A stretch of 25,178 nt of DNA from JBFEYJ01 sp041562215 (GTDB taxonomy: Bacteria > Pseudomonadota > Gammaproteobacteria > Thiohalomonadales > Thiohalomonadaceae): positions 1-25,178 of the forward strand of contig JBFEYJ010000021.1 of assembly GCA_041562215.1 (NCBI GenBank). Reading direction: 5' to 3'. The notes beneath the pieces are model-generated. The model searched no databases and was not told where the DNA came from. It worked only from the letters and a program-made list of their open reading frames with translations. Positions 6,299 to 15,026 of this stretch are shown here, one piece after another; the stretch's first letter is position 1, and every line of letters begins with the position of its first letter. Position numbers and translations under genes: made by a program.

Positions 6299-8323
6299 GT
6301 GATTGAATGGGAAGGAAGGGCACTTTGTCGATGGCTGGGTGCCATCCTCACGGTGTTGTGGTTTTCAGCGTACGCAGATGAGGCCGCTTTGGGCGAGCAG
6401 GCGTTCTTTGATGAATTGCCGGTGGTGCTGACAGTAACCCGTCTGCCGCAATCCAGGGCGGAGTTGCCGAGTGCTGTCACTGTTATCGATCGCGAGATGA
6501 TCGAGGCATCCGGGGTGGTGGAACTGACGGATCTGTTTCGTCTGGTAGCAGGTTTTCAGATCGGTCATTACCATGATGTGGACGGGCCACGTGTCGCCGT
6601 GGCCTATCACGGGAATACCGAACAGTATTCACGCCGTATGCAGGTACTGATTGACGGACGCTCTGTATATACATGGGGGACCGGTGGGGCCGAGTGGACC
6701 GATTTGCCGATCGCGATCGATGATATTGAGCGTATTGAGGTCAGCCGTGGCCCGAACGGCGTAACCTACGGTAGCAATGCATTTCTTGGTGTGATCAATA
6801 TCATTACCTACCATGCTGGAGAGCAGACCGGTAGTTATGTAAGAACCACGCTGGATGATGATCAGTTCCATGAAGTCGTTTTGCGACATGCCGAAAGAAG
6901 CGGCGATTTTTCCTATCGGTTGAGCGGCCGGTATCAATCCGATGACGGATTCGACGATTACACCTCCCCGCGTGATGTTCACTTTGAGTTAAACGATGAT
7001 AGACAAACATCGGCGCTTACATTTCGCGGTGACTACCGCGGGGGTGTGAATGACTACTGGACACTGCAAATCGGTGGCTCCACCGGGCCGCGGGAAGTTG
7101 GCTACACGGACAAATTCTTTGAACCAGTGCATCAGCGCGAGCTTACCACGCACTACCAGCAGCTTCGGTGGCAGCACATTGCCGATTCGGACACTGAGTA
7201 CAATATTCAGTTCTATCACAATCTCCACAACGTCGAAGACAAGTTCCAGACGGCGCCGCTGCCAGCAGATCTTCAGCTACTACTTGGTACTGCGGATCAA
7301 ACACTGGCGCGAGACACATCGATCGAGTCAGAGCGCTATGAGCTGGAGTTTTCGCACCGGTTCCGTCTGACGCAAGATATGCGAATGGTCTGGGGTGGTG
7401 CTTTCAGGGAGGATGTCGCGAATGCGGCTGATTATTTTGACTCAAGTGGTCAATACCAACATCAATTATCGAGGCTTTTTTTCAATGGGGAGTGGAAACC
7501 CGGTGATAGGTGGGTGGTCAATCTCGGTGACATGCTGGAACAGAGTAATTTGACTGGTGACATGCATTCGCCTCGTGTGGCAATCAACAGGCTGGTCGGC
7601 ACGGCCGGCTATGTGCGTGTCGGCGCAGGAAGAGCGTACCGTATACCGACAGCGCTTGAGGCGCATGCGAACTACACCATACGCTCTAGTGAAGGATACC
7701 TGCTTCATACACTATATGCCTCACCCGATGAGCTCCCGCCCGAACGTATCGATAGCATGGAGTTGGCATTTGGTGTAGAGAGGAAGGACTTTGAGGTTGA
7801 GGCGAAGCTGTTCCGGGAAGAGATACGCGATGAAATCTCTACAGTGGAGGATCAGGCGATGGTGCTGTTACCGTACTGGTTCATGGCAACGGTAGGTGAA
7901 ACAACAGTTCAAGGGGCGGAATTGCAACTTAAGGTCAGAACCGATCGCTCATTGCTCTCAGTGGCCTATGCTAATACACGGGCATCAGGCTGGCGGCTTC
8001 GTGATATTAACCCTGAGTGGGTTATTGATGTTGGAGATGCCGTTCCAAGGCAGACTTTCAATACCCTGTTTTCGTACCGCTTGGCAGAGGGTGTGTGGGG
8101 TGGCGTGAATTATTACTACGTATCACCGATGAGATTTTATTCTGGAGATGTTACGGATAGTGTGAGAAGCCTCGATGTTAATTTCAGTAAAAAATTCAAG
8201 CTGTCCGGTCACGAGGCGACATGGCGACTGTTATTTAAAAATCTGCATGGTGACTACTTCGACTTTGAGAAAGAGACGATCTCCAAAAGGTCTGCCTACC
8301 TGACACTGAGTCTGGGTATTTAG
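6299..8323 (+). CDS. TonB-dependent outer-membrane receptor
   Basis: A 674-residue receptor that should import a ligand through the outer membrane using TonB energy. The signal peptide spans about residues 1-26 (hydrophobic LGAILTVLWFSAYA, cleavage before DEA). The plug domain spans about residues 40-165, with VLTVTRLPQSRAELPSAVTV, IDREMIEASG, the VLIDGRSVY strand, DIERIEVSRGPNGVTYGSNA and GVINIITY, all standard for the family. The rest is a beta barrel with many aromatic strands, ending in SAYLTLSLGI. The start is GTG at 6299 with GAGGG eight bases upstream. The substrate cannot be told from sequence. It is the first gene of a plus-strand set: the binding-protein gene follows after 32 bases and the sensor kinase overlaps that gene. 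No Ton, permease or ATPase genes are nearby. Confidence 0.92.
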   Translation: MIEWEGRALCRWLGAILTVLWFSAYADEAALGEQAFFDELPVVLTVTRLPQSRAELPSAVTVIDREMIEASGVVELTDLFRLVAGFQIGHYHDVDGPRVAVAYHGNTEQYSRRMQVLIDGRSVYTWGTGGAEWTDLPIAIDDIERIEVSRGPNGVTYGSNAFLGVINIITYHAGEQTGSYVRTTLDDDQFHEVVLRHAERSGDFSYRLSGRYQSDDGFDDYTSPRDVHFELNDDRQTSALTFRGDYRGGVNDYWTLQIGGSTGPREVGYTDKFFEPVHQRELTTHYQQLRWQHIADSDTEYNIQFYHNLHNVEDKFQTAPLPADLQLLLGTADQTLARDTSIESERYELEFSHRFRLTQDMRMVWGGAFREDVANAADYFDSSGQYQHQLSRLFFNGEWKPGDRWVVNLGDMLEQSNLTGDMHSPRVAINRLVGTAGYVRVGAGRAYRIPTALEAHANYTIRSSEGYLLHTLYASPDELPPERIDSMELAFGVERKDFEVEAKLFREEIRDEISTVEDQAMVLLPYWFMATVGETTVQGAELQLKVRTDRSLLSVAYANTRASGWRLRDINPEWVIDVGDAVPRQTFNTLFSYRLAEGVWGGVNYYYVSPMRFYSGDVTDSVRSLDVNFSKKFKLSGHEATWRLLFKNLHGDYFDFEKETISKRSAYLTLSLGI

Positions 8324-8355
8324 AACATAAGAAAAAAGGATTTAGAGCATCATTT

Positions 8356-9279
8356 ATGACAGGGAATAAATGTCTATTACAGGGACTGTTACTTTGCCTG
8401 TTTTTGCCATTAAAGGCAGTGGCAGAGGGAACGGTCTACTTTCTCTACGATAACGCTAATCCGCAACACTTGAACTATGTCAGTGACAGTGAAAGGTTGT
8501 TGCGAAAGGCTCTGCCTGAGTTGGATTCAGTAAGGCTGAGTCTGGCAAGGGCCGGTGTATTAGCGACTGTCCCCGAGGGTCGTACGCTTGTTATCACTGT
8601 CGGCTCCAGTGCCGCTAGGTTGGCCATTGATAGTGGGCTGCCGACGCTCAATACCATGATTACCCGCCGTCATTTCCAATCGATCAAGGGGACATATGAG
8701 AGCCCTGTCACGGCGCTCTATCTTGAACAGCCATTTTCGCGGATGTTGACACTGGTAAAGACGACCCTTCCTGATCGGAAACAGATCACCGTCATACTCG
8801 GTCTCACCTCACGGCTAATGCAGGAGGAAATCAATGTCGCTTGCCAGGCTCAAGGGCTGCGTTGTACTTCCGTGGTGGTGAAGGACCAGGCTGGACTCGA
8901 GCAGGCCCAGCAATTTGCCGCGAGCACCGGTAAGGTGATGCTTGTGCTACCCGACCCGCAGGTCGTCAACGCCTCTACCGCGCGCAATCTTATCCTCGGC
9001 GCCTATCGGCGCGGTGTCGCTCTGGTGGGTTACTCCAGTGCTCTGGTCAAAGCAGGTGCATTGATGTCAGTGCACTCGACTCCCGGTCAACTGGGCGAGG
9101 ATGCCGCGGCAATGGCCATTGAAATGTTGCAGCGAGGCTCACTGAACGTGCCACCAGCTCGTTACCCGGAACGCTACAATGTATCGGTTAATTACCAACT
9201 TGCACGTGCATTGCAGCTGGATCTTGCCACGGAAGCATCGTTGACCAACGCCATTGAAAAGGCCGAACGCAATGAATAA
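8356..9279 (+). CDS. Periplasmic ABC-type substrate-binding protein (ABC_sub_bind family), orphan
   Basis: A 307-residue protein with a signal peptide (LLQGLLLCLFLPLKAVA, cleavage before EGT) and the fold of the ABC_sub_bind family (related to TrpX-like binding proteins): an N-terminal lobe with TLVITVGSSAARLAI, a middle lobe beginning ITVILG, VMLVLPDPQVVN, and the closing segment GVALVGYSSALVKAGALMSVHSTPGQLGEDAA. The tail PERYNVSVNYQLARALQLDL is typical of family members. No lipobox is seen, so it should be soluble in the periplasm. No permease or ATPase gene accompanies it; instead it lies between a TonB-dependent receptor and a hybrid sensor kinase, so a sensory rather than a transport role is inferred. 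The ligand is unknown. Its stop overlaps the start of the kinase gene. Confidence 0.85.
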   Translation: MTGNKCLLQGLLLCLFLPLKAVAEGTVYFLYDNANPQHLNYVSDSERLLRKALPELDSVRLSLARAGVLATVPEGRTLVITVGSSAARLAIDSGLPTLNTMITRRHFQSIKGTYESPVTALYLEQPFSRMLTLVKTTLPDRKQITVILGLTSRLMQEEINVACQAQGLRCTSVVVKDQAGLEQAQQFAASTGKVMLVLPDPQVVNASTARNLILGAYRRGVALVGYSSALVKAGALMSVHSTPGQLGEDAAAMAIEMLQRGSLNVPPARYPERYNVSVNYQLARALQLDLATEASLTNAIEKAERNE

Positions 9280-11596
9280 AGGCGGGATCCGAAAAAATTT
9301 GTTGCTGTTGACGCTTGCCCCCTCATTGGCGCTTTTAGTGTTGCTGTTCGGGTATTTCAGCTATCAACAAATCAATCTGTTGCAAACGGCGCTGAATGAG
9401 CGAGGAATAACGGTGTCGCGTTATCTGGCGGCAGCTGCCGAGTTTGGTGTGGCGACAGGTAACATGCAGCAATTGCGTACGATGACCGACTCAGTGCTGG
9501 AGGGGGAAGTCCTCGGCCTGCACGTCTACGACATGGACGAGCGACTGTTGTTGGCTTACGGCGAGGTGTCGGTCAGTCGGCTATCACGTCACTTGGGAAA
9601 TGAACGTGCTGCACTCTGTGGTGAGGAGGAACACCTGCTGGTGTTCTGTACTCCGATTAACGTCATCCCTCTCCCGGTCAATGATTACCAGGAACCGGGA
9701 CCATTGGAGCCGGTACGGATAGGACGCTTGGAGGTGACACTTTCCACTGAGAGGTTGCTGAACAAACGCGATGCGCTTATTGCCCGTTCCGCCGGTATTG
9801 CCTTTATTGTGCTACTGCTGGCACTGGCGTTAACGCGGCGTATTGAGCACCAGATCACCCGTCCCTTGGTCGCCTTGACCGAAACAGTCGAGCACGTCGG
9901 CCAGGGCGATCTGAAGAATCGATTGCGTGAAGATGGCAGCGGTGAACTGCAAACCCTGCAGCGAGGGGTCAATGCCATGATCGAGGCGTTGTCGCAGCAT
10001 CATGAGGAGATGGAAGAACGCATAGCCAGCGCCACCATGCAATTGCGTGAAGCGCTGAGTACACTGGAACAGAAAAACCTTGATCTGGATATCCAGCGGC
10101 AACGTGCCGAGTCCGCCAGTAAGGCCAAAAGTCAGTTTCTCGCCACCATGAGCCATGAGATCCGCACCCCCCTGAGCGGGATGATCGGCATGCTTGGTCT
10201 GTTGAACAAGGAAACACTGAATGGCTCGCAGCAGGAGTATGTGCATCATCTGCTTGAGGCTGCAGGCGCTCTGCGGCTGCTGATTGATGAGATACTCGAC
10301 TTCTCTCGAATTGAGGCAGGTAAGCTGAGTATCGTGAACCAGTCCTTTTCGCCGTTTGGCATTATTGAAGATGTCTCGGTGATGCTGGTCCCCTCTGCAC
10401 ATCATAAAGGGCTGGAACTTATCCTCGATATCGACCCTGAACTGCCACACAAGGTTATGGGTGATCCGTTGCGCTTCCGTCAGGTGCTGATCAACCTGAT
10501 GGGAAATGCCATCAAATTTACCGGTGAGGGCCATGTGTTGCTGCGGGTGCATAGTCGGCTTGTCCCAGGCAATGCAGCGGCGGAGCTACGCTTTGAGGTG
10601 ATTGATACAGGTATTGGCATAGCACAGGAAAAACTTCAGCTGGTATTCGATAGCTTTACTCAGGTAGATGGCAGTACGACACGGCGTTTCGAGGGAAGTG
10701 GACTGGGAACGACCATTTCCCGCGAATTAATCAAGCTGATGGGTGGGGATATCGGTGTTGATAGTGAATTAGGCAAAGGCACTCTTTTTTGGTTTTCCCT
10801 GACGTGGCCTGTGGTGCAGGCGGCGCCGGTTATCAAGCAGATTCTCGCGGGGAAAAGTATGCTTTTATACGAACCTCACCCAGTTAGCCGCGATACGATA
10901 CAGGCGTCACTCAAGTCATTGGGGGCGACGGTAGTGTCGGTGGGAGGGGAGCTTGCACTGCTTCGTGAAATCGAAGAAAAGCAATTCGACGATATCCTGT
11001 TGTGCGAAAACAGCGGTGCATTTACTCAACGTGAGCTGGCACAGCGGTTACGCAGTCGGCACTGGAATACACCGATACCAAATTTGTGCCACATCACTTT
11101 TATTACTGGAGAGAGTTCAGCGGAGTTGTTTCACTGTCAGATCAGCAAACCCGTGCTTCCTTCACGTCTGCTCCGTATGTTGCCGTCAGGAAACAGGGAG
11201 GCGGTGGCGCCATCAGAAAACTGCACTCGGCCGTTAACGGTGTTGCTCGCGGAGGACAATCCAATCAATGCCAAGGTGACCACCCATTTGCTGGTGGCGG
11301 CGGGCCACAGGGTGGTGCATGTCGACAACGGTAGGGCAGCACTTGACGCCATGCGGCATGAAGAGCTGGATAGCGCGCTTATGGATGTACGTATGCCGGA
11401 GATGGACGGTTTAACTGTCACCCGTCTCTGGCGCGAGGAGGAGCGAGGCAGCGGCAGGCATCTGCCGATCATTGCCTTAACGGCCAATGACAGCAAGGAA
11501 GATCGGCATGCCTGTCTGGCTGCAGGCATGGATGACTTTCTGATCAAACCTGTGAACAGTGTCCAGTTGAATGCTTTCCTGCGGCGTTACTGTTGA
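9272..11596 (+). CDS. Hybrid sensor histidine kinase with pseudo-receiver and receiver domains
   Basis: A 774-residue inner-membrane kinase. In order: TM1 (about 9-29), a periplasmic sensor region (30-171) with two cysteines (116, 126), TM2 (172-188), HAMP (about 189-240), a coiled coil, HisKA with phospho-acceptor His295 in ATMSHEIRTP, and HATPase with the N box (QVLINLMGNAIKF), G1 box DTGIGI and G2 box GSGLGTT. A receiver-like domain at about 526-640 has lost its aspartate (Cys578 at the expected site). A final intact receiver follows with acidic pair Glu661-Asp662, phospho-acceptor Asp705, Thr737 and Lys759. The layout resembles BarA but lacks an Hpt domain, so a separate phosphotransfer protein would be needed. 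ATG at 9272 overlaps the binding-protein stop by eight bases with AAAGG upstream; a TTG six codons earlier is a weaker start. No response regulator is adjacent. Confidence 0.92.
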   Translation: MNKGGIRKNLLLLTLAPSLALLVLLFGYFSYQQINLLQTALNERGITVSRYLAAAAEFGVATGNMQQLRTMTDSVLEGEVLGLHVYDMDERLLLAYGEVSVSRLSRHLGNERAALCGEEEHLLVFCTPINVIPLPVNDYQEPGPLEPVRIGRLEVTLSTERLLNKRDALIARSAGIAFIVLLLALALTRRIEHQITRPLVALTETVEHVGQGDLKNRLREDGSGELQTLQRGVNAMIEALSQHHEEMEERIASATMQLREALSTLEQKNLDLDIQRQRAESASKAKSQFLATMSHEIRTPLSGMIGMLGLLNKETLNGSQQEYVHHLLEAAGALRLLIDEILDFSRIEAGKLSIVNQSFSPFGIIEDVSVMLVPSAHHKGLELILDIDPELPHKVMGDPLRFRQVLINLMGNAIKFTGEGHVLLRVHSRLVPGNAAAELRFEVIDTGIGIAQEKLQLVFDSFTQVDGSTTRRFEGSGLGTTISRELIKLMGGDIGVDSELGKGTLFWFSLTWPVVQAAPVIKQILAGKSMLLYEPHPVSRDTIQASLKSLGATVVSVGGELALLREIEEKQFDDILLCENSGAFTQRELAQRLRSRHWNTPIPNLCHITFITGESSAELFHCQISKPVLPSRLLRMLPSGNREAVAPSENCTRPLTVLLAEDNPINAKVTTHLLVAAGHRVVHVDNGRAALDAMRHEELDSALMDVRMPEMDGLTVTRLWREEERGSGRHLPIIALTANDSKEDRHACLAAGMDDFLIKPVNSVQLNAFLRRYC

Positions 11597-11735
11597 GGGG
11601 GAGTGGTAGAGCTGGAACATTAAAGGGGAGCTGGATTTCAGGGAACAGGTTTCGGTAGCCGGCCCTCTTCGGCTAATGGCTAGCACACGGAGTCATTGGC
11701 GCTTATGGATGATTTTAAGCGACTGGCGACTGAAT

Positions 11736-13025
11736 CTACGATCCTCTTCGCCGTTGCTGTCCGTTGCCTCGCCTTTGTCCCCCTCTCTTGCCGCTTCCGC
11801 CTGTTCGATCTCCCAGACGTTTCTTGCCTTCCATTCGGCGCGGTGGTTCGGGGCTGAGCAGTAGTTCTGAGCTGATGGCCTCCATTATGATCTTCTGATC
11901 GATGTACTCTTCGATCTCTGCCAGTGAGAAGGCGTATTCCTCGCAGGCAAAGCTCAGCGCCTTGCCGCTGGCACCGGCCCGTGCAGTGCGGCCGATCCGG
12001 TGGACGTAGTCCTCTGCATCCTGCGGCAGATCGTAATTAAACACATGGCTGACATCGGGGATATGAAGGCCGCGCGCGGCTACATCGGTGGCGACCAGCA
12101 CCGGGAACAAGCCTTGTTCGAATTGCTGCAGCAGGCGTTGGCGTTTTGTCTGCGGCACATCGCCGGAGAGGATGCCGCATTTGATGCCATTACCTTCCAG
12201 GTACCCCCATACTTTCTCACCTGCGCGTTTGGTATTGACGAAGACGATTGCCCGTTGTGGCGATTCTCGTTTAATCAGCCCTAGCAACAGCGGGATCTTC
12301 TCATCCATAGCAGGGTAATAAACACTCTGCTGGACCTTGTCTGCAGTGACTCTTTCCGGCACGATTTCGACCGTTACCGGGTTGTTCATATGCTCGTAGG
12401 CAAGTTCGGTAACCCGTAGGGACAGGGTGGCTGAGAACAGCATGCTTAGGCGTTTTTCCGGATGCGGCATGCGTCGCAGCAGGTAGCGGATATCCTTGAT
12501 GAAGCCGAGATCGAACATTCGATCCGCCTCGTCGAGCACCATCACTTGCAGCATTTGAAGGTCGAACACATGTTGCCTGAAGTAGTCAATGATACGCCCC
12601 GGTGTGCCGATGAGAACGTCTACTCCTTCCTTAATTTGAGTGCGCTGCTGCTCGTAGCCGGTGCCGCCATAGGCAAGACCGAGCGAGAGGCCGGTGTGGC
12701 GCCCTAGCGTCTCCGCATCCTTGTGGATCTGTATTGCCAGTTCGCGGGTGGGCGCAAGGACAAGGGCGCGGATTTGATTTGGGCGGCGTTGTTTATCGCT
12801 GGGATGGCGCATTAGGTGCGTGTACAAGGCGATTAGGAAAGCGGCGGTTTTGCCTGTTCCGGTCTGTGCCTGCCCCGCGACATCCTGCCCGTTCAGGGCG
12901 TGTGGTAGGGTCTCCGCCTGAATGGGCGTACAGTATGAAAATCCTGTTTCTTCAATGCCTTGCAAAAGTTCTTGCGGCAGATCGAAGTCCTGAAAACGAG
13001 TGTTACTCAAGTGTTTTTCGCTCAT
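11736..13025 (-). CDS. rhlB: DEAD-box ATP-dependent RNA helicase RhlB
   Basis: A 429-residue RNA helicase that in E. coli unwinds RNA for the degradosome (with RNase E and PNPase). All helicase motifs are visible: Q motif FSYCTPIQAETLP, I AQTGTGKT, Ia PTRELAIQ, Ib TPGR, II DEAD, III SAT, IV IVFVNTKR, V ATDVAARGLHI and VI HRIGRTARAG. The RhlB-type N-terminus (FQDFDLPQELLQGIEETGF) and the basic, Gly/Arg-rich tail (GGSGKRGGQRRGNGQQRRRGS) also fit; the tail is likely disordered and RNA-binding. The gene is divergent from trxA-rho, exactly as in E. coli, which supports RhlB over other DEAD-box paralogues. The ATG at 13025 has no clear Shine-Dalgarno sequence. Confidence 0.95.
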   Translation of the reverse strand: MSEKHLSNTRFQDFDLPQELLQGIEETGFSYCTPIQAETLPHALNGQDVAGQAQTGTGKTAAFLIALYTHLMRHPSDKQRRPNQIRALVLAPTRELAIQIHKDAETLGRHTGLSLGLAYGGTGYEQQRTQIKEGVDVLIGTPGRIIDYFRQHVFDLQMLQVMVLDEADRMFDLGFIKDIRYLLRRMPHPEKRLSMLFSATLSLRVTELAYEHMNNPVTVEIVPERVTADKVQQSVYYPAMDEKIPLLLGLIKRESPQRAIVFVNTKRAGEKVWGYLEGNGIKCGILSGDVPQTKRQRLLQQFEQGLFPVLVATDVAARGLHIPDVSHVFNYDLPQDAEDYVHRIGRTARAGASGKALSFACEEYAFSLAEIEEYIDQKIIMEAISSELLLSPEPPRRMEGKKRLGDRTGGSGKRGGQRRGNGQQRRRGS

Positions 13026-13063
13026 AGTTAAGTAAGAATACCAAAAAGCCGGCCGCTTTGGGC

Positions 13064-13092
13064 TTGAAATGGCAGGCGGATTGGGCTCAAAT
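13064..13092 (+). promoter_or_regulatory. Possible promoter for trxA
   Basis: TTGAAA (13064-13069) and TCAAAT (13087-13092) are separated by 17 bases and lie about 70 bases upstream of the trxA start. Match to the sigma70 consensus is moderate. Confidence 0.4.
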
Positions 13093-13153
13093 GTCGCCTA
13101 AGAAGAATTTTTCTGGCCATGTTGCTCCGTGACATGGAAACCGTCGAATGAGT

Positions 13154-13158
13154 GGAGG
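13154..13158 (+). promoter_or_regulatory. Ribosome binding site deciding the trxA start
   Basis: GGAGG lies seven bases upstream of the TTG at 13166, and inside the frame that would open with the ATG at 13148. The ATG itself has no comparable site. This supports initiation at the TTG. Confidence 0.65.
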
Positions 13159-13165
13159 CACAAAA

Positions 13166-13492
13166 TTGAGCGATAAAATCGTATATGCAACCGATGACAC
13201 CTTCGAAACCGAGGTCTTGAAGGCGGAAGGTACGGTTTTGGTGGATTACTGGGCCGACTGGTGTGGCCCGTGCAAGATGATCGCACCGATTCTGGATGAG
13301 ATCGCCGAGGAATATGCCGGCAAGCTGAAGGTAGCCAAACTTAACATCGATGAAAATCCTAATACTCCACCGAAGTACGGTATCCGTGGTATCCCCACCC
13401 TGATGCTGTTCAAGGGCGGTAATGTTGAGGCCACCAAGGTCGGAGCGGTATCAAAATCCCAGTTGACCGCCTTTATCGACAGCAATCTTTAA
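13166..13492 (+). CDS. trxA: Thioredoxin 1 (TrxA), probable TTG start
   Basis: Cytoplasmic disulfide reductase, reduced by thioredoxin reductase, serving ribonucleotide reductase, PAPS reductase, methionine sulfoxide reductases and others. The active site is WCGPCK in VDYWADWCGPCKMIAPILDE, with the conserved cis-proline loop GIRGIPTLMLF and the C-terminal GAVSKSQLTAFID. From the TTG at 13166 the protein is 108 residues and starts (M)SDKIVYATDD, aligning with the N-terminus of E. coli TrxA; the ATG at 13148 would add six residues (MSGGTK) and would put a strong Shine-Dalgarno sequence inside the gene. It lies between divergent rhlB and rho, as in E. coli. An inverted repeat follows 12 bases after the stop. 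Confidence 0.96.
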   Translation: MSDKIVYATDDTFETEVLKAEGTVLVDYWADWCGPCKMIAPILDEIAEEYAGKLKVAKLNIDENPNTPPKYGIRGIPTLMLFKGGNVEATKVGAVSKSQLTAFIDSNL

Positions 13493-13503
13493 AGTGGTCT
13501 ATT

Positions 13504-13529
13504 CGTCCAGTCCGATCTCGGGCTGGACG
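13504..13529 (+). terminator. Hairpin after trxA, possible terminator or attenuator before rho
   Basis: CGTCCAGTCC (13504-13513) pairs with GGGCTGGACG (13520-13529), nine Watson-Crick pairs plus one G-T, with loop GATCTC. No T-run follows, so it is not a canonical intrinsic terminator. It may protect the trxA 3' end or act in the rho leader. Confidence 0.4.
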
Positions 13530-13710
13530 GCACTTGTATTGAGTGCTAGACTTCAACGAAATTCCAAGTAACTTTAAAAAAACCCACTTCAGTTCAAACC
13601 CCCGAACTTCAGGCCAGAAGACTCAGAATCTTGTTCGGCCGGGTAAGCCTTGGATTACCTTCATACCTTACACTCACCCATGCAGCACTCTCTGTATAAC
13701 GGCACAACTC

Positions 13711-14967
<1,257 letters not shown>

Positions 14968-14985
14968 ATATGGTTTGATATTGGT

Positions 14986-15012
14986 AAAAAAAGCGCCGAT
15001 GGCGCTTTTTTT
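14986..15012. terminator. Bidirectional intrinsic terminator between rho and glgP
   Basis: A perfect 12-bp inverted repeat: AAAAAAAGCGCC (14986-14997) and GGCGCTTTTTTT (15001-15012) with loop GAT. Read on either strand it is a short GC stem followed by seven T. It lies 18 bases after the rho stop and 14 bases after the glgP stop, so it can serve both convergent genes. Confidence 0.93.
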
Positions 15013-15026
15013 ATGCCGTGCTTATT

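Noticed and set aside
9830..10552. 240-codon minus-strand frame opposite the hybrid kinase
   Set aside because: Antisense to conserved HAMP, HisKA and HATPase codons, with His/Gln-rich composition expected of an antisense shadow.
11597..11735. Possible terminator between the kinase gene and rhlB (AGCCG...CGGCT near 11657-11675)
   Set aside because: The stem is short, the loop large and no T-run follows; not strong enough to call.
13543..13710. N-terminal extension of Rho from the GTG at 13543
   Set aside because: Homology with E. coli Rho begins exactly at the ATG at 13711; the extension is low in conserved character and has no ribosome site.
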